This document shows positions 1 through 10,560 of a stretch of 64,000 nucleotides of DNA, piece by piece. Source of the stretch: Cordia subcordata (lineage: Eukaryota; Streptophyta; Magnoliopsida; Boraginales; Cordiaceae); the NCBI GenBank assembly GCA_028554755.1, contig JAPTOF010000012.1, positions 5,981,501 to 6,045,500 on the forward strand. The letters are read 5' to 3'. How positions within the stretch are numbered: position 1 is the stretch's first letter; each line of letters begins with the position of its first letter. Position numbers and translations under genes: made by a program. The notes beneath the pieces were generated by a model. It saw only the letters and a list, made by a program, of their open reading frames with translations, had not been told where the DNA came from and searched no databases.

Positions 1-120
1 ACGACTCTGACAACAACAACCTCTGCTATGACTAAAAAACTCCGATGGCTTCATCCTAACCGACAACACCGACACAAAGGTAATGATTTCTATCGCAACA
101 TACACAGATATTCACACGAT

Positions 121-172
121 ATAATATATATATATGTGTGTGTGTGTGCATATATATATATGTATATATATC
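121..172. repeat. AT/GT microsatellite
   Basis: A run of TA and TG dinucleotides (tatatatgtgtgtgtgtg type), with TA runs on both sides. No gene is associated with it. Confidence 0.85.
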
Positions 173-239
173 AGTGAGAAAATATGTGAAATTGCTCTAA
201 AAATATATTGTAAATTTTCATATTATAAAAATACTTGAG

Positions 240-1090
240 AATCGATGTTCTATTATGTGATAAACTAAAAGTCAAAGTTCAAAATATTTGCTTTGTATAT
301 TCAAAATGAATAAACTACTAGTTTAAAATTAAAATCATGCTACCTGATAAAATAAAAATCATAGTTCAAAATGAATAAAATACTGATTCAAAATGAATAA
401 ACTATTAGTTTAAATTGAATAAACTACTGTTTTAAAATGAATAAACTACTGTTTCAAAATGAATAAACAACTTGTTTAAAATGAATAAAGTACTGGTTCA
501 AAATGAATAAACTATTGGTTCAAAATGAATAAAAATATTGGTTTAAATTAAATAAATTATTGGTGTAAAATTGATATTATGCTACCTAATAAAATAAAAA
601 TATGTTTCAAAATGAATAAAGTACTGGTTCAAAATGAATAAACTACTTATTCAAACCGAACAAACTAATGGTTCAAAATTGATATCATATTACCTAATAA
701 AATAAAAATCATGGTTCAAAATAATAAACTATTAGTTTAAAATGAATAAACTACGAGTTCTAACTGAATAAACTATTGGCTCAAAATAAATAAATTACTA
801 GTTCAAACTGAATAAATTATTGATTCAAAATTCATACACTACATGTGCAAAATCAATATAGTATTTTATATGTTACACTAGTAGTTCACAAAAGACTATC
901 ATATTTGATAAATCAACAGTAGTTCAAAATGATAATTCTCAAAGTTCAAAATAATAATTCTTATAAGTGCAAACTGAATAAAGTACTGGTTCAAACTGAA
1001 TAAACTATTGGTTTAAAATGAATAAACTATTAGTTCAAAATTTAAAATGACATTAATATTAAATGCTCAAAATGATAATACTCAAAGTTC
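240..1090. repeat. Degenerate minisatellite, about 21-22 bp unit
   Basis: About 30 imperfect head-to-tail copies of a unit close to GTTCAAAATGAATAAACTA. The short spacer varies between copies (CTG, TTG, TTA). Some stretches are broken by a second recurring phrase, ATGCTACCTAATAAAATAAA, at about 340, 575 and 690, which suggests a higher-order unit of several monomers. The array has no open reading frame of note and is very AT-rich. It is read directly from the sequence; the edges are approximate. Confidence 0.85.
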
Positions 1091-1184
1091 AAAATAATAG
1101 TATCTTAGTCGCAGATTAGAATAAAGATGATCAGACATTAAAAGATAAATCCTCAGAGAACCTATATGCAAAAGTATAGCAACG

Positions 1185-1330
1185 ATTTTAATGGCTTCGC
1201 TGTGGCCTGTTAAAATGTGTTTTATTTTTTTAATTTTAAACGACATCAAACTACGTCGTTTTAATAGAGCGTGTATAACACGCAATTTAAGGAGCACTGT
1301 GCTCTATAGAAGATGCACAGTACCTACAGA
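1185..1330. other. Low-copy sequence with a short palindrome
   Basis: Holds an imperfect palindrome around 1240-1264 (AAACGACATC ... ACGTCGTTTT) followed by GC-alternating direct repeats (gagcgtgtataacacgc, gagcactgtgctc). It resembles transposon edge sequence but no matching partner end was found. The short ORFs here have no recognisable protein signal. Confidence 0.3.
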
Positions 1331-2189
1331 GCATAGTAAAATTTGCAATTTATTTCTTGTTCATCATGATGGCTATCTAGAAGTTGCATTAGCCACACAC
1401 ATTTAAAATTTCATGTTATTAATGGTTTTCTGATCATTTGGCTCTTTCTTATTTTGTTACTATTATCGAGAGTACATGAAATCCTTATCTGTCCGGTTTA
1501 TATATCCATGCATCTTGATTCAAGTTCAGTTCAAATTAGAGCGCATAGATCATTCCATAATCAGTTCATCGAAATTGTTTCCCTGTCTTGCTCACCAAAT
1601 TATTAGATCTCACTGAATTATTAGACCTATAAATAAACTCTCTTATTATATTTATAGCCATGGTATTCTCTCTCATAGAGCCACTATCAATCGTGGGTCT
1701 ATTCTTTTCAATATACATATATTTTGTTCCCCATGCTTTCTCTTTTCTTTTTTAATCTCAACTTCTGCATACGAATAAGAAATAAATTTTGGCAAGATCA
1801 GTTTGCTGCATGAAGGGGCATACACAAAGCTAGTGGAAGCCATGTTGATGATCTTCCTCATTGGGAATATGGTAAATTTTTCATGGAGAAGTTTTAGCCA
1901 AATAGAAATTAAATCAAACGGTTTAGGGCTCTATATTTTCAAGTTTGAAAATGAAGACTATTGCAATAATATTGCAATAAAGTACTTGAGCAACTATGGC
2001 TTGTTAACCATAGGCTACACCTTCTTAGAAAATGGAAACCTAACTTGCAATTCGTGAATCTTACTTGTGTAAAGTTCCTATTTAGATCAAATTAAGAAAT
2101 CTTCCATTGAGTCTTTGGTCTAATGACGGTTTTAGCTATATTAATATAGGGTTTAAAGTATAGGGTTTAGGGCAATAGCACCAAAGGTT

Positions 2190-2760
2190 TAGGCCACACA
2201 TATTAGTGAGCCTTTGCAAATGGATGCTTTAATAGAGTTTAGGAGCAATCTTGCTTTAGTAAGGGTGTGAGTGGAAGTCAACCTTGAAGGGGAGATGCTG
2301 GATTCTATATATGTCAAGTTTGGAGATGGTAGTCTTGCCAAGGTTAAAGTGGAATATGTATAGAGACCATCCAAGTGTACTAATTGTAAAATGGTTTGGT
2401 ATGTTGTTGAAAATTATCTAATATTGAAAACACAACCAATCTGAATTTTCTACCAAAGCAAAGAAATATGAACCAAAACGATGGTGACTCAAGTTGGAAA
2501 AAAAATTGGCTCTAGAAACATCAATAAGGCAAATTATGAATCTTGTTGTGACACTCAAGGAATCGATAAGGAAGCTAGCTAGCCTAAATTGCCCTTAAAG
2601 GAAGTAAAGTGCATCTCCAAAGATGTCTCCTTCTCCAAAGAGCAAGATTACTCCTTCTAGGGTGAACCATCGTATCTCCCTAGAAGTGGTCTCAGTCCAA
2701 TTTACTGCCCTTAGTGCTATTGAAAATATCTTTGCTCGACGATGAGGATTCTGGAGAGAT
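2190..2760 (+). pseudogene. Decayed L1-type LINE ORF1 fragment (zinc-knuckle region)
   Basis: Conceptual reading on the plus strand gives pieces typical of plant LINE ORF1 / DUF4283-zinc-knuckle proteins. A segment like VEVNLEGEMLDSIYVKFGDG is followed by VKVEYV, a stop where the family has Trp, then RPSKCTNCK at about 2370-2395, where the family continues into a CCHC knuckle. Several in-frame stops (for example at 2264, 2359 and beyond 2430) show it is dead. The family call rests on the conserved order hydrophobic strand, (W)RPxxCxxC; the second half of the knuckle has decayed. No RT or endonuclease part is visible nearby, so this is an isolated piece. Confidence 0.6.
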
Positions 2761-2811
2761 CGTAAATAGGTTGGAGACCCATGCTCCCTTGGCTTGCTTG
2801 CATTCCCTCAC

Positions 2812-3665
2812 ATCACACCGAGGGCAACTTGTTCGACTTTGATGTGTTTTTCTTGGGTTTGGGATGTAAGGGTGACCATAAAGTCGAAGAAATCGAAAAA
2901 ACTCGTTTAAGCTGAATCAGATTGACCATAAATTAGTGGTTTTAAGAGTGATTCGATCAGTCATAGTTTCAATTTTTAAAAACTAAAAGCATATACATAT
3001 ACATATACATATGATTTGAAAAGTATATATAGTTAAAATTTGGAAGATTGAACAATTGGATTTGCAATTATTATTGAGATTTAGGAAACTATTACTGGAA
3101 ATAAATATGTTACATAACTAAGTATTTGATAACTAAATTTTAAAATTGCCCATACCGCCCAACAATGCTCTACCCTGAATGGTCGACTTTTCTATTAATT
3201 TGGACTATTTTGCTTTCATATAATTATAAACAAAGTTCACAGCATTGTTTTCATCTAGTCATAATCAAATAAAAATAGCAATATGAAGACTGTGAGGCCC
3301 ATTTTATTACATTATCATACAGTAGAAATGTAATGTGATTTTGTACTTTTTGTGGTCTAATTTGTATCAGAGCTTTGGCTGCCATGGAAGAAAATGCACA
3401 TTAAGGAAACAATCATGAGACCTAAGACAAGTTTGCTGGATGAGTTTAAAACGATAAGTGAAAATGAACGCAGTAAACACCGAGGTCAACTTTGTTCGAC
3501 TTTGTTGTGTTTTTCTTGGATTTGGGATGTAGGGGCGACCATAAAATTGAAGAAACTGAAAATATCGTTTAGGCCGATTCGGATTGATCATAAATTGGTG
3601 GTTTCAAGAGTGATTCGATTAGTCATGGTTTCAATTTTTAAAAAATTAGTAGTAAAACCACTCAA
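2812..3665. repeat. Pair of direct repeats about 180 bp long
   Basis: The stretch at about 2812-2990 recurs at about 3478-3660. Both contain caccgagg.caacttt.ttcgacttt, gtgtttttcttgg.tttgggatgta, and the tail gtgattcgat.agtcat.gtttcaattttt. By eye, identity is roughly 80 percent. The copies are about 665 bp apart and enclose an LTR-retrotransposon junction (see 3240-3480). They are not LTRs of one tidy element, because the primer-binding-like site is not next to the end of the first copy. Confidence 0.7.
3240..3480 (+). mobile_element. LTR-retrotransposon remnant: LTR end, primer-binding site, leader
   Basis: Contains TTGTATCAGAGC at about 3363-3374, one mismatch from the initiator-Met tRNA primer-binding site (TGGTATCAGAGC) used by many plant LTR elements. 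LTR-end-like sequence (ctttttgtggtctaat) precedes it, and a short leader with atggaagaaaatgcac follows. The same arrangement recurs at 31690-31940 with about 80-85 percent identity, which shows a dispersed family. No protease, RT or integrase follows in this copy. Confidence 0.6.
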
Positions 3666-3899
3666 ATCACCGTGTACATCCCTATTAGGATGTGTACTTT
3701 TTCCCTATTAGCTCTCTCTTGTTCTTCCTTTGTGGTGTTCTAATTTTTCGGTGACTAGAAAGACTTTTTCTGGATTTTGGCTCTTTGACGTTTTCTTTTT
3801 TCACCCCTCAATCCCTTGTTTTATATAGGGTCAATGTTTAATGGGTTTGAGGAAATTGAACTGACTTTTACCTTTTTTGCATAAAATAAGACTTACTGA

Positions 3900-4411
3900 G
3901 TTCAGAAAAAAAAAAAAAAACACGTTGATGAAAGGGCCGGGCAATCTCACTCCCCGCCCTAATTATTTTTTCCTTTCCGAAGTAATATTAAAAACATTAG
4001 CTAAAAGATAAACAGAAAATTCAGATTTACCTTCTTATTTTTTCCTCAAGTAGTATAAAAGATTATGTAAGGATATAGAATAAATTATATATTAACGGAG
4101 ATAAGTAACTTAAAAAATGCAAAATCTCATAATGCTTCTACAAAAAAATTCCTTACAAATCCTTAAATTTTATGATCACTGAAACACTTTATTAGTCTAT
4201 GAATAAGGAGCATATTGACAAAATCAACTGTTTGAATAACTCATTTGTTTAAGTAATTGATAGCTATTAAAACAAACAACTCAAACTATAACTATTTAGC
4301 AAATAACTGTGCAGAACAAAATCTGTTTGATTAGTTATTGAGCTAATGAATGCAATAATAGATAATATATTTAAAATAATAATAATAATAATAGTAGCAG
4401 TAGTAGTAGTA
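3900..4411. other. Gene-free AT-rich spacer with TAG/AAT microsatellite
   Basis: No gene signal is seen. The stretch ends in an AAT then TAG trinucleotide run (4378-4411). That run was the insertion target of the chromovirus that starts at 4412. Confidence 0.7.
4407..4411. repeat. Target-site duplication, left copy (TAGTA)
   Basis: Five bases directly before the left LTR, repeated at 9768-9772. Because the target is a TAG microsatellite, the match could extend further by chance. Confidence 0.8.
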
Positions 4412-4753
4412 TGTAATGATTAAAAAGGAATTTTAATTGGAATTAACAGAGTACATCTGTGGAGTAGAGCTCCTTGGAGGAAAAGAAAGAAAAGAAAAGA
4501 AAGGTAAGAATTCAGATTTTCTATTGCTGCCCTCATTCTATGCTATACTCACGCTTATATAGTGGACTGTTAACAAATAATATAGCTCATCATGCACCAC
4601 ATCCTTTTCTAACTGCCTTAGCGCACAAAATCTTTCAGGTAAGAGGTAATATTCCCAATTCTACTGCTCTTGCGAGTTGTCTCTGTTACTTGGGCCTCAA
4701 GCTCGTTTCTCTCTTGTTGGACCTGGTTGATTGGTACCATTGGGCTCATAACA
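4412..4753 (-). repeat. Chromovirus 3' LTR
   Basis: 342 bp, starting tgtaatgatt and ending gctcataaca on the plus strand. It matches 9426-9767 end to end without gaps. Confidence 0.95.
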
Positions 4754-4766
4754 TCTCCCTCCCCTT
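4754..4766 (-). promoter_or_regulatory. Polypurine tract of the chromovirus
   Basis: On the minus strand AAGGGGAGGGAGA lies directly against the start of the 3' LTR (TGTTATGAG). This is the position and composition expected of the plus-strand DNA primer. Confidence 0.9.
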
Positions 4767-6070
4767 CGAAATGAACCTTGTCCTCAAGGTTCAAGTCTGG
4801 ATAAGCGTTGAAAAAATCTTCAGCAGGTTCCCAAGTAGCTTCTTCAGCCGGTAGATGCTGCCATTGAACCAAAACTTGAGGGATATCAGCGTTGTGAGTT
4901 TTTATAGTGCGTTGGCCAATGATTTGGTAAAGTTCAATCAGGGGAAGGTGCTGCTGCGGAGGCAAAACAATAGGTATTGATGCATCCCTGGTGTAGCCAT
5001 GTGCCTGCCGAAGAAGAGAAACATGAAAAACTGGGTGAATTCGTGCCCCATCAGGCAGCTTAAGCTCATATGCAACAGGACCAATGCGCTCTTCAACTAG
5101 AAACTGACCAAAATATTTATGACTCAGTTTCTGATTGCCTCGGCCACAAACTGTCAATTGTGTATATGGTTGCAGACGAACCAAAACCCAATCACCAACA
5201 ACAAATTCGCGTTCGGAGCGGCGCTTATCGGCTTGATATTTCATACAAGATTGAGCCTGCCATAAATTATGCTTCAATTGAGCCAAAATCTCATCTCGTG
5301 CCAAAAGTTCCTTATCCAATTCGGCATTAGTTGACGAGTGAAGTTCATAACGAATTAGTGATGATTGTGGTCTGCCATAGACGACCAAGAATGGAGTCAT
5401 CCCTGAAGGTGAGTTGAAAGATGTGTTATACCAATATTCCGCCCACGGCAAAAATTTAAGCCAAGACATAGGAGCATCCATACAGAAACATCGCAAGTAC
5501 ATCTCTAATGTGCTATTGAGCCGTTCAGTTTGACCATCTATTTGAGGGGGTAAGCGGAGCTCATTTTGAGTGTCGTGCCGTGAAGTTTGAATAGTTCGCG
5601 CCAAAAGGAGCTAAGAAAAATTTTGTCCCTGTCCGACACGATAGAGCGTGGGATGCCGTGAAGTTTGATGATATTATGAACAAAGGCCTTTGCTATTTTA
5701 GTTGCGTTACTATGTGTAGCCAATGGAACAAAATGCCCATACTTTGATAAACGATCAATAACTACCATGATTTGGGAATAGCCTTTACAACTTGGTAAAC
5801 CAGTGACAAAATCCATGCTAACATCCTCCCAAATTTGTTGTGGAAAGTCTAAGGGGTGTAAAAGACCAACTAGAGCAATGTTTTCTGATTTAGACTGTAG
5901 GCAAGTGATGCATGTAGCCACGTACTATTTGATATCTTTCCTCATAGTCTTCCAATAACAATTAGCAGCAATCCGATGATAAGTTCGGAGAAATCCAGAG
6001 TGTCCCCCCATTAGAGAGTTATGAAATTCCTTCATAATCTGTGGTTGGAGAGTTGAAGGAATGACCATGC
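4767..6070 (-). pseudogene. Chromovirus integrase with C-terminal chromodomain, broken
   Basis: Reading on the minus strand, an HHCC zinc-finger region (GHSGFLRTYHR ... CITCLQSK) starts near 6060 and has one in-frame stop near 5922. The catalytic core follows with DFVTGLP, VVIDRLSKYGHFVPL and IVSDRDKIF. A one-base deletion at about 5545, after AYP, shifts the frame. Reading resumes as QIDGQTERLN, which supplies the third acidic residue. After the C-terminal GDWVLVRLQPY region comes a chromodomain at about 4790-4930 (VLVQWQHLPAEEATWEP), which in this family directs insertion to marked chromatin. The final stop is at 4618, inside the LTR. The domain set is clear, and the frameshift makes it non-functional. 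Confidence 0.9.
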
Positions 6071-6239
6071 AATTTTTTTTAAAAAAAGAATGCCATTATG
6101 AAAAGAATAGCCAGGCAGTTCACTTGGTTGTGCATGCATAAGCTATTGGAGTCGCAGCAATTCTTGGTCATTAGCTGTTGCATGACGTAATTCGTCTAAA
6201 AAATGGCACTGAACAGTGAGAAGAGCATGGTATTTGGCA

Positions 6240-7340
6240 TCGATGTCTCATCTAGATAAAGCATCAGCGACAATAATTTGTTTGCCAGGCTTATAGCGAA
6301 TCTCGAAGTCGTAGCCAAGTAGCTTTGTCAACCATTTTTGTTGGTCTGGGGTGTGCACATTTTTTTCCATTAGAGCTTTGAGACTTTGCTAATCCGTTTG
6401 ACTAACAAAACGCTGACCAAGCAAGTATTGTCTCCATTTAGCTACCGCAATGATGATTGCATACATTTCCCGTTGGTAAGTAGAGGTAGCTAGCATACGT
6501 GATGGTAGCTTTTGACTATAAAAAGCAATTGGATGACCATTTTGGAGAAGAGTTGCGCCAATGCCAACTCCAGAAGCATCGGTCTCCAAAATAAATGGTT
6601 GAGAAAAATCTAGCAAGGCAAGAATTGGAGCTGATGTAAGCAGCTGTTGCAATTTACAAATGCTGCAGTAGCTTGAGCCGTCCATATGAAGTTGTCTTTT
6701 TTTAACAAATCAGTGAGGGGAGCTGCGATGGATGCAAAATGTTTAATGAACCTCCGATAATATCCTGCCAAGCCTAAAAATCCCCTTAACGCCTTCACAG
6801 AGGTAGGAAGAGGCCAAGACACAATAGATTGAATCTTAGAGGAATCCATAGAGACACCTTGGTGTGAAATCACATGGCCCAAATATTCAATCTGAGAGAC
6901 GCCAAAAGTGCATTTAGAAAGTTTGGCAAAAAAGTTGTTGTCTTGTAGAATATGGAGGACCTGTTCCAAATGATTAATATACTGCTCCATATCCCTGCTA
7001 TAGACTAGGATATCATCAAAGAATATTAGCACAAATCGACGAAACATGGAACGAAAAGTCCCATTCATAATAGCCTGAAAAGTGGATGGCGCATTAGACA
7101 ATCCAAAAGGCATGACAAGATATTCATAATGTCCTTCATGAGTTCGAAATGCCATTTTATGAACATCCTTAGCCTTAACACGGATTTGATGGTACCCGGA
7201 ACGTAAATCAAGTTTAGAGAAAACCTGTGCACCATGGAGTTCATCTAATAACTCGTCAACTGTAGGGATGGGAAAACGATCTTTTATTGTAACTGCGTTG
7301 AGAGCCCTGTAGTCTGTGCAAAACCTCCACGTTCCATCCT
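6240..7340 (-). pseudogene. Chromovirus reverse transcriptase and RNase H, broken
   Basis: The RT palm is read at 6610-7155: AFRTHEGHYEYLVMPFGLSN, then the catalytic FFDDILVYS, then the thumb with LGHVISHQGV and GFLGLAGYYRRFI. RNase H follows at 6389-6685 (LETDASGVGIGATLLQNG ... IAFYSQKLP). Its N-terminal catalytic Asp is present and further residues lie toward 6240. The RT and RNase H ORFs are in different frames and overlap near 6610-6685, so at least one indel separates them. The upstream part (KPYRYPHFQK, about 7440-7465) lies in another frame again. The FDD motif is intact, so decay here is by frameshift and not by loss of catalytic residues. Confidence 0.9.
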
Positions 7341-8310
7341 TTTTTTTTTACCAATAGTAATGGAGAAGAAAAAGGGCTATGACTTGGTTGAACGATCCCG
7401 TCTGTGAGCATTTCAGTGACCATTTGTTCAATCTTTGTTTTTTGAAAATGAGGATATCTATAAGGTTTGACGTTGACAGGGGAAACACCAGGCTTAAATT
7501 GATGGCATGGTCACCTGAGCGTGGAGGCGGAAGACCGTGGGGTACTGAAAAAACTTGCTCAAATTTTGTTAACAATTGAGATAAGGCTGGGACAGGAGAA
7601 AGTGATACCATTGGGTGATCAGGTACTACAATTAGGCTAAAATATACGGCGATGGCTCCTGTATATTGCATTCACCGTAACCCTGAGTAATGAACTGGTT
7701 CTAGATCCGTACCCCTTTCACCTTTGAGAGCTATATGTTGACCATTCATTGTAAAAGTCATGGTAAGCTAAGAATAATCCTGAAGAATTGGGCCCAATGT
7801 TTCCAGCCAAGCAACTCCTAATACCACCTCAGTACCAACAATAGGTAGGACATATAAGTCGGCAGTCACAATGTACCCTTGAATTAATAATTGAGAAGCA
7901 CGAACACAACCTTCACAATGCATTTTAGCTCCATTTTCGACTGATACACTAGAAGTTGAAGTTGTCTCGATGGGCAAACCCAAACGCTGGGCAACTCGAG
8001 ATTGGATGAAATTGTGGGTACTACCAACATCTACTAAAATATTGACCCATTTACCGCAGAGCTTACCTTTGAACCATAGCGTTATCGGCGAAGCGCTACC
8101 GGCGATGGCATCAAGGGATATTTCAGGTTTAAGGTCAAGGTCATCGAGCTGTAATCGAGTTGCCATGTCATCATCGTCCATTGAAGTATTTTCAAGAGTA
8201 TCATCGAGATCCAATAGATAAAGTTTTGGTTTAGATTTACAGCGATGGCCAGGCACGTACTTCTCGTCGCAAGTATAGCAAAGCCCTCTAGCGGGTCTTT
8301 GCTGCATGTC
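7341..8310 (-). pseudogene. Chromovirus gag zinc knuckle and aspartic protease, broken
   Basis: The minus strand from 8307 gives a CCHC knuckle (CYTCDEKYVPGHRC) and then the retroviral-type protease. The active-site strand reads ILVDVGSTHNFI. The family normally has D-S-G here, so the Ser has become Val in this copy. The flap and second half (VLGVAWLETLGPI) follow. A stop at 7768 and another near 7672 interrupt the same frame, which then continues as a linker toward the RT (7348-7671). Substitution at the protease active site plus two nonsense changes indicate an inactive protein. Confidence 0.85.
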
Positions 8311-9396
8311 AGCAGAGGTGATGTGCTGTATTTGGTATGGTGTATTTAGTGGTGAGGTGGTGGTTGTAGTAAGATTTTGGGTTGTTTGGTGGGATTAAGG
8401 TTGTGGAGGTGTATGGGAGGACGAAGGTGGGGAATATAGGTGTCTGAATGTGTATGGGCTTGTGTTTTGTTGGGTTGGAATGGTGTTTTGGGAAGAAGGG
8501 AACCTTCTATTTATAGTATTAAAGGTGTTGGGCCAGTTGGTGTTTTTTGAAGCAAAATGTTGTCGTTCAATGAGCTTGGTCTCTTGGAGTTTAGCAAGTG
8601 CCATTGCATGTTTGATTGTTGTGGGCCGAAGAGCCATGACTTCAGCCTTAATATCTGGGCGGAGGCCCGCTACGAAACAACTGATGTAGAAAGAGGATGG
8701 AAGGCCCGCCGTACGAGTAGCCAAATCTTAGAATTGGGTTTGGTACTCTTCAACAAATGAGGTCTGAACCAATTTAGCTAGAGACCCTGGGGGGTCTTCA
8801 AATTCAGAAGGACCAAATCGAACCTCCAAATCTCGAACGAAGTTATCCCAGGATGAAAGTTGTTTATTCATCATCAACCAGTTGAACCAACGAGAAGCTT
8901 TGCCTTCCATGTTGAAGGATGTAATAAGAAGCTTTTGGTTGTCGGGGGTAGCATGAAAATCAAAGTAACGCTCCGCACGATAGACCCAATCAATCGGGTC
9001 TTCACCATTAAAATGAGGAAATTCGAGTGGTTTTTGTTTACCGGAAGAGCCGAAAGTGCCGGTGATGGGAAGGCCCAAAGGTAATGTTGGTGGCGATGGA
9101 GCCGCAGCGAAATGCGACAAAGAAAGATGCGGAACTGATTAGCTCGACCCCATAGGTTGCGGTGAGAACGTTGCCAAAAAATTGGTAACGTCTGGAGCTG
9201 AGATGCCACCATGAACAACTGTTGATGGAGGTGTTGTGATTCTGTCCATGAGGAGCTGAATGGTTTTGTCGATCTTGCTTTCTAGGGAGTTGACTTTGGT
9301 AGTCAAGTCACCAAACAATTGGATGTGTTCATCGAGTTATTCTTGGGTTTTCTTGAGATTTTCATTCATCGTTTGAAGCCGTGTGCTATCCGCCAT
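8311..9396 (-). pseudogene. Chromovirus gag, broken
   Basis: Probable start at 9394-9396 (MADSTRLQTMNENLKKTQE), soon followed by an in-frame TAA where CAA is likely original. Frames 9120-8728 and 8724-8395 are the same reading frame split by a single TAA. They show the retrotransposon gag core (LEFPHFNGEDPIDWVYRAE, then WFNWLMMNKQLSSWDNFV) and the PDIKAEV region, followed by a Ser/Pro-rich linker into the zinc knuckle. The start is chosen because it lies 30 bp inside the 5' LTR and begins like other chromovirus gag proteins. Confidence 0.85.
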
Positions 9397-9425
9397 GGAA
9401 GAGTACGAGCAATGAAAGCACCAAT
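9397..9425 (-). promoter_or_regulatory. Leader with presumed primer-binding site (non-standard)
   Basis: Directly after the 5' LTR the minus strand reads ATTGGTGCTTTCATTGCTCG. This is where the tRNA primer-binding site should be. It does not match the usual initiator-Met site, so the primer tRNA is unassigned. Confidence 0.5.
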
Positions 9426-9767
9426 TGTAACGATTAAAAAGGAACTTTAATTGAAATTAATAGAGTACATCTGTTGAGTAGAGCTCCTTAGAGGAACAGA
9501 AAGAAAAGAAAAGAAAGATAAGAATTCAGATTTTCTATTGCGGCCCTCATTCTATGCTACCCTCACACTTATATAATGGACTGTTAACAAATAATACAAC
9601 TCATCAAGCACCACATCCTTTTCTAACTACCTTAGCGCACAAAATTTTTCAGGTAAGAGGGAATATTCCCAATTCTACTGCTCCTGTGAGTGGTCTTCGT
9701 TACTTGGGCCTGAGGCTCATTTCTCTCTTGTTGGACCTGGTTGATTGGTACCATTGGGCTCATAACA
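9426..9767 (-). repeat. Chromovirus 5' LTR
   Basis: 342 bp, tgtaacgatt ... gctcataaca on the plus strand, aligned without gaps to 4412-4753. It contains the element's own promoter (TATA at about 9568-9576, minus strand). Confidence 0.95.
9568..9576 (-). promoter_or_regulatory. TATA box in chromovirus 5' LTR
   Basis: The minus strand reads TATATAAG within the 5' LTR. The matching site in the other LTR is at about 4553-4561. Confidence 0.6.
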
Positions 9768-9772
9768 TAGTA
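9768..9772. repeat. Target-site duplication, right copy (TAGTA)
   Basis: Pairs with 4407-4411 and directly follows the LTR end. Confidence 0.8.
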
Positions 9773-10125
9773 GTAGTAGTAATAAGAACCATTTATTATT
9801 CAAATGAGACAATATTAATTTCTTGATAATTATTTGTGTCAATATATTTTTTAGTCAATTCAAAAATGTTCTTTTGCCAAAGAAAATTAATAATTGGACT
9901 AGTAAAATTTATATTTTTAGTACGTCTTAGAAAGGTACCAACTAGAGGATAGAATTAATTCATTTTGTATTATTTTGAATTTATGTTTGTGATGAAAAAA
10001 GATAAAATATAGAGATAGTAAGAAAATAAAAATGAGAAATTGGAGAGAGAATAGCTTAATGTGTAGAATTAATGAGAAAAAGAAAAAGGTCAAACAATAT
10101 TATATCAAACGCTATCTAAGCATTA

Positions 10126-10560
10126 CACTATGTTTGGATTATGGGGAATGGAGGGAGAGGAATGGTAATGGAGGGATTTATAAATCCTTTCACTTGTTTG
10201 AATTGGAAGGATATGGAGGGTGAGGGTAAATAAAGGATTGCTCTCATCCCTCTATAACCACTACATTTAGTCCTTCCAAATTGGAGTCAAATGAAAAGAA
10301 AAAAAAAAGAATTATTTTGTGAAATGACTATTTTAACCTGTATATGAATGTGTACATAAAAAAAATAAGGACATAAAAGTCAAACTATACATAAAATATA
10401 TCCCTTCCCTTTATTTCTGTCCTAATTTAAATACAAGGTACTCAAAATCCTTTATATTTCATTCCCTTATAAAAATTTCCCAATCCAAAAATGTATTACT
10501 CAATTCGTTTTTTTTCCTTTATATTTTTCTTAAACATTCCGCCTGAATCCAAACATAGTG
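10126..10560. mobile_element. Tourist-like MITE with TTA target duplications
   Basis: 435 bp bounded by perfect 15-bp terminal inverted repeats, CACTATGTTTGGATT at the left and AATCCAAACATAGTG at the right. TTA flanks each side (10123-10125 and 10561-10563), the target duplication typical of PIF/Harbinger elements. There is no transposase inside. The interior holds further inverted matches (gggaatggaggg / ttcccttataa types). Confidence 0.85.

Larger units (their letters stand above)
4412..9767 (-). mobile_element. Complete but mutated Ty3/gypsy chromovirus (LTR retrotransposon)
   Basis: A 5356-bp element with two 342-bp LTRs (4412-4753 and 9426-9767) that begin TG and end CA, flanked by a 5-bp target duplication TAGTA at 4407-4411 and 9768-9772. 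Coding is on the minus strand, so the right LTR is the 5' LTR. The order is gag (zinc knuckle), protease, reverse transcriptase, RNase H, integrase, chromodomain, as in chromoviruses. The short LTRs and compact size fit the Reina-like branch, but that is an inference. By eye I count about 27 mismatches and no indels between the LTRs (about 8 percent), so the insertion is probably a few million years old. Nonsense and frameshift changes occur in every domain, so it cannot move on its own. Confidence 0.95.

Noticed and set aside
3394..3711. 105-codon plus-strand ORF over a retrotransposon leader
   Set aside because: Part of the leader (PKTSLLDE) is shared with the second copy, but the rest reads through a dispersed repeat and differs between copies. 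No gag motif is firm enough to call a gene.
4474..4854. 126-codon plus-strand ORF
   Set aside because: Lies across the chromovirus LTR and the integrase end on the wrong strand; no family signal.
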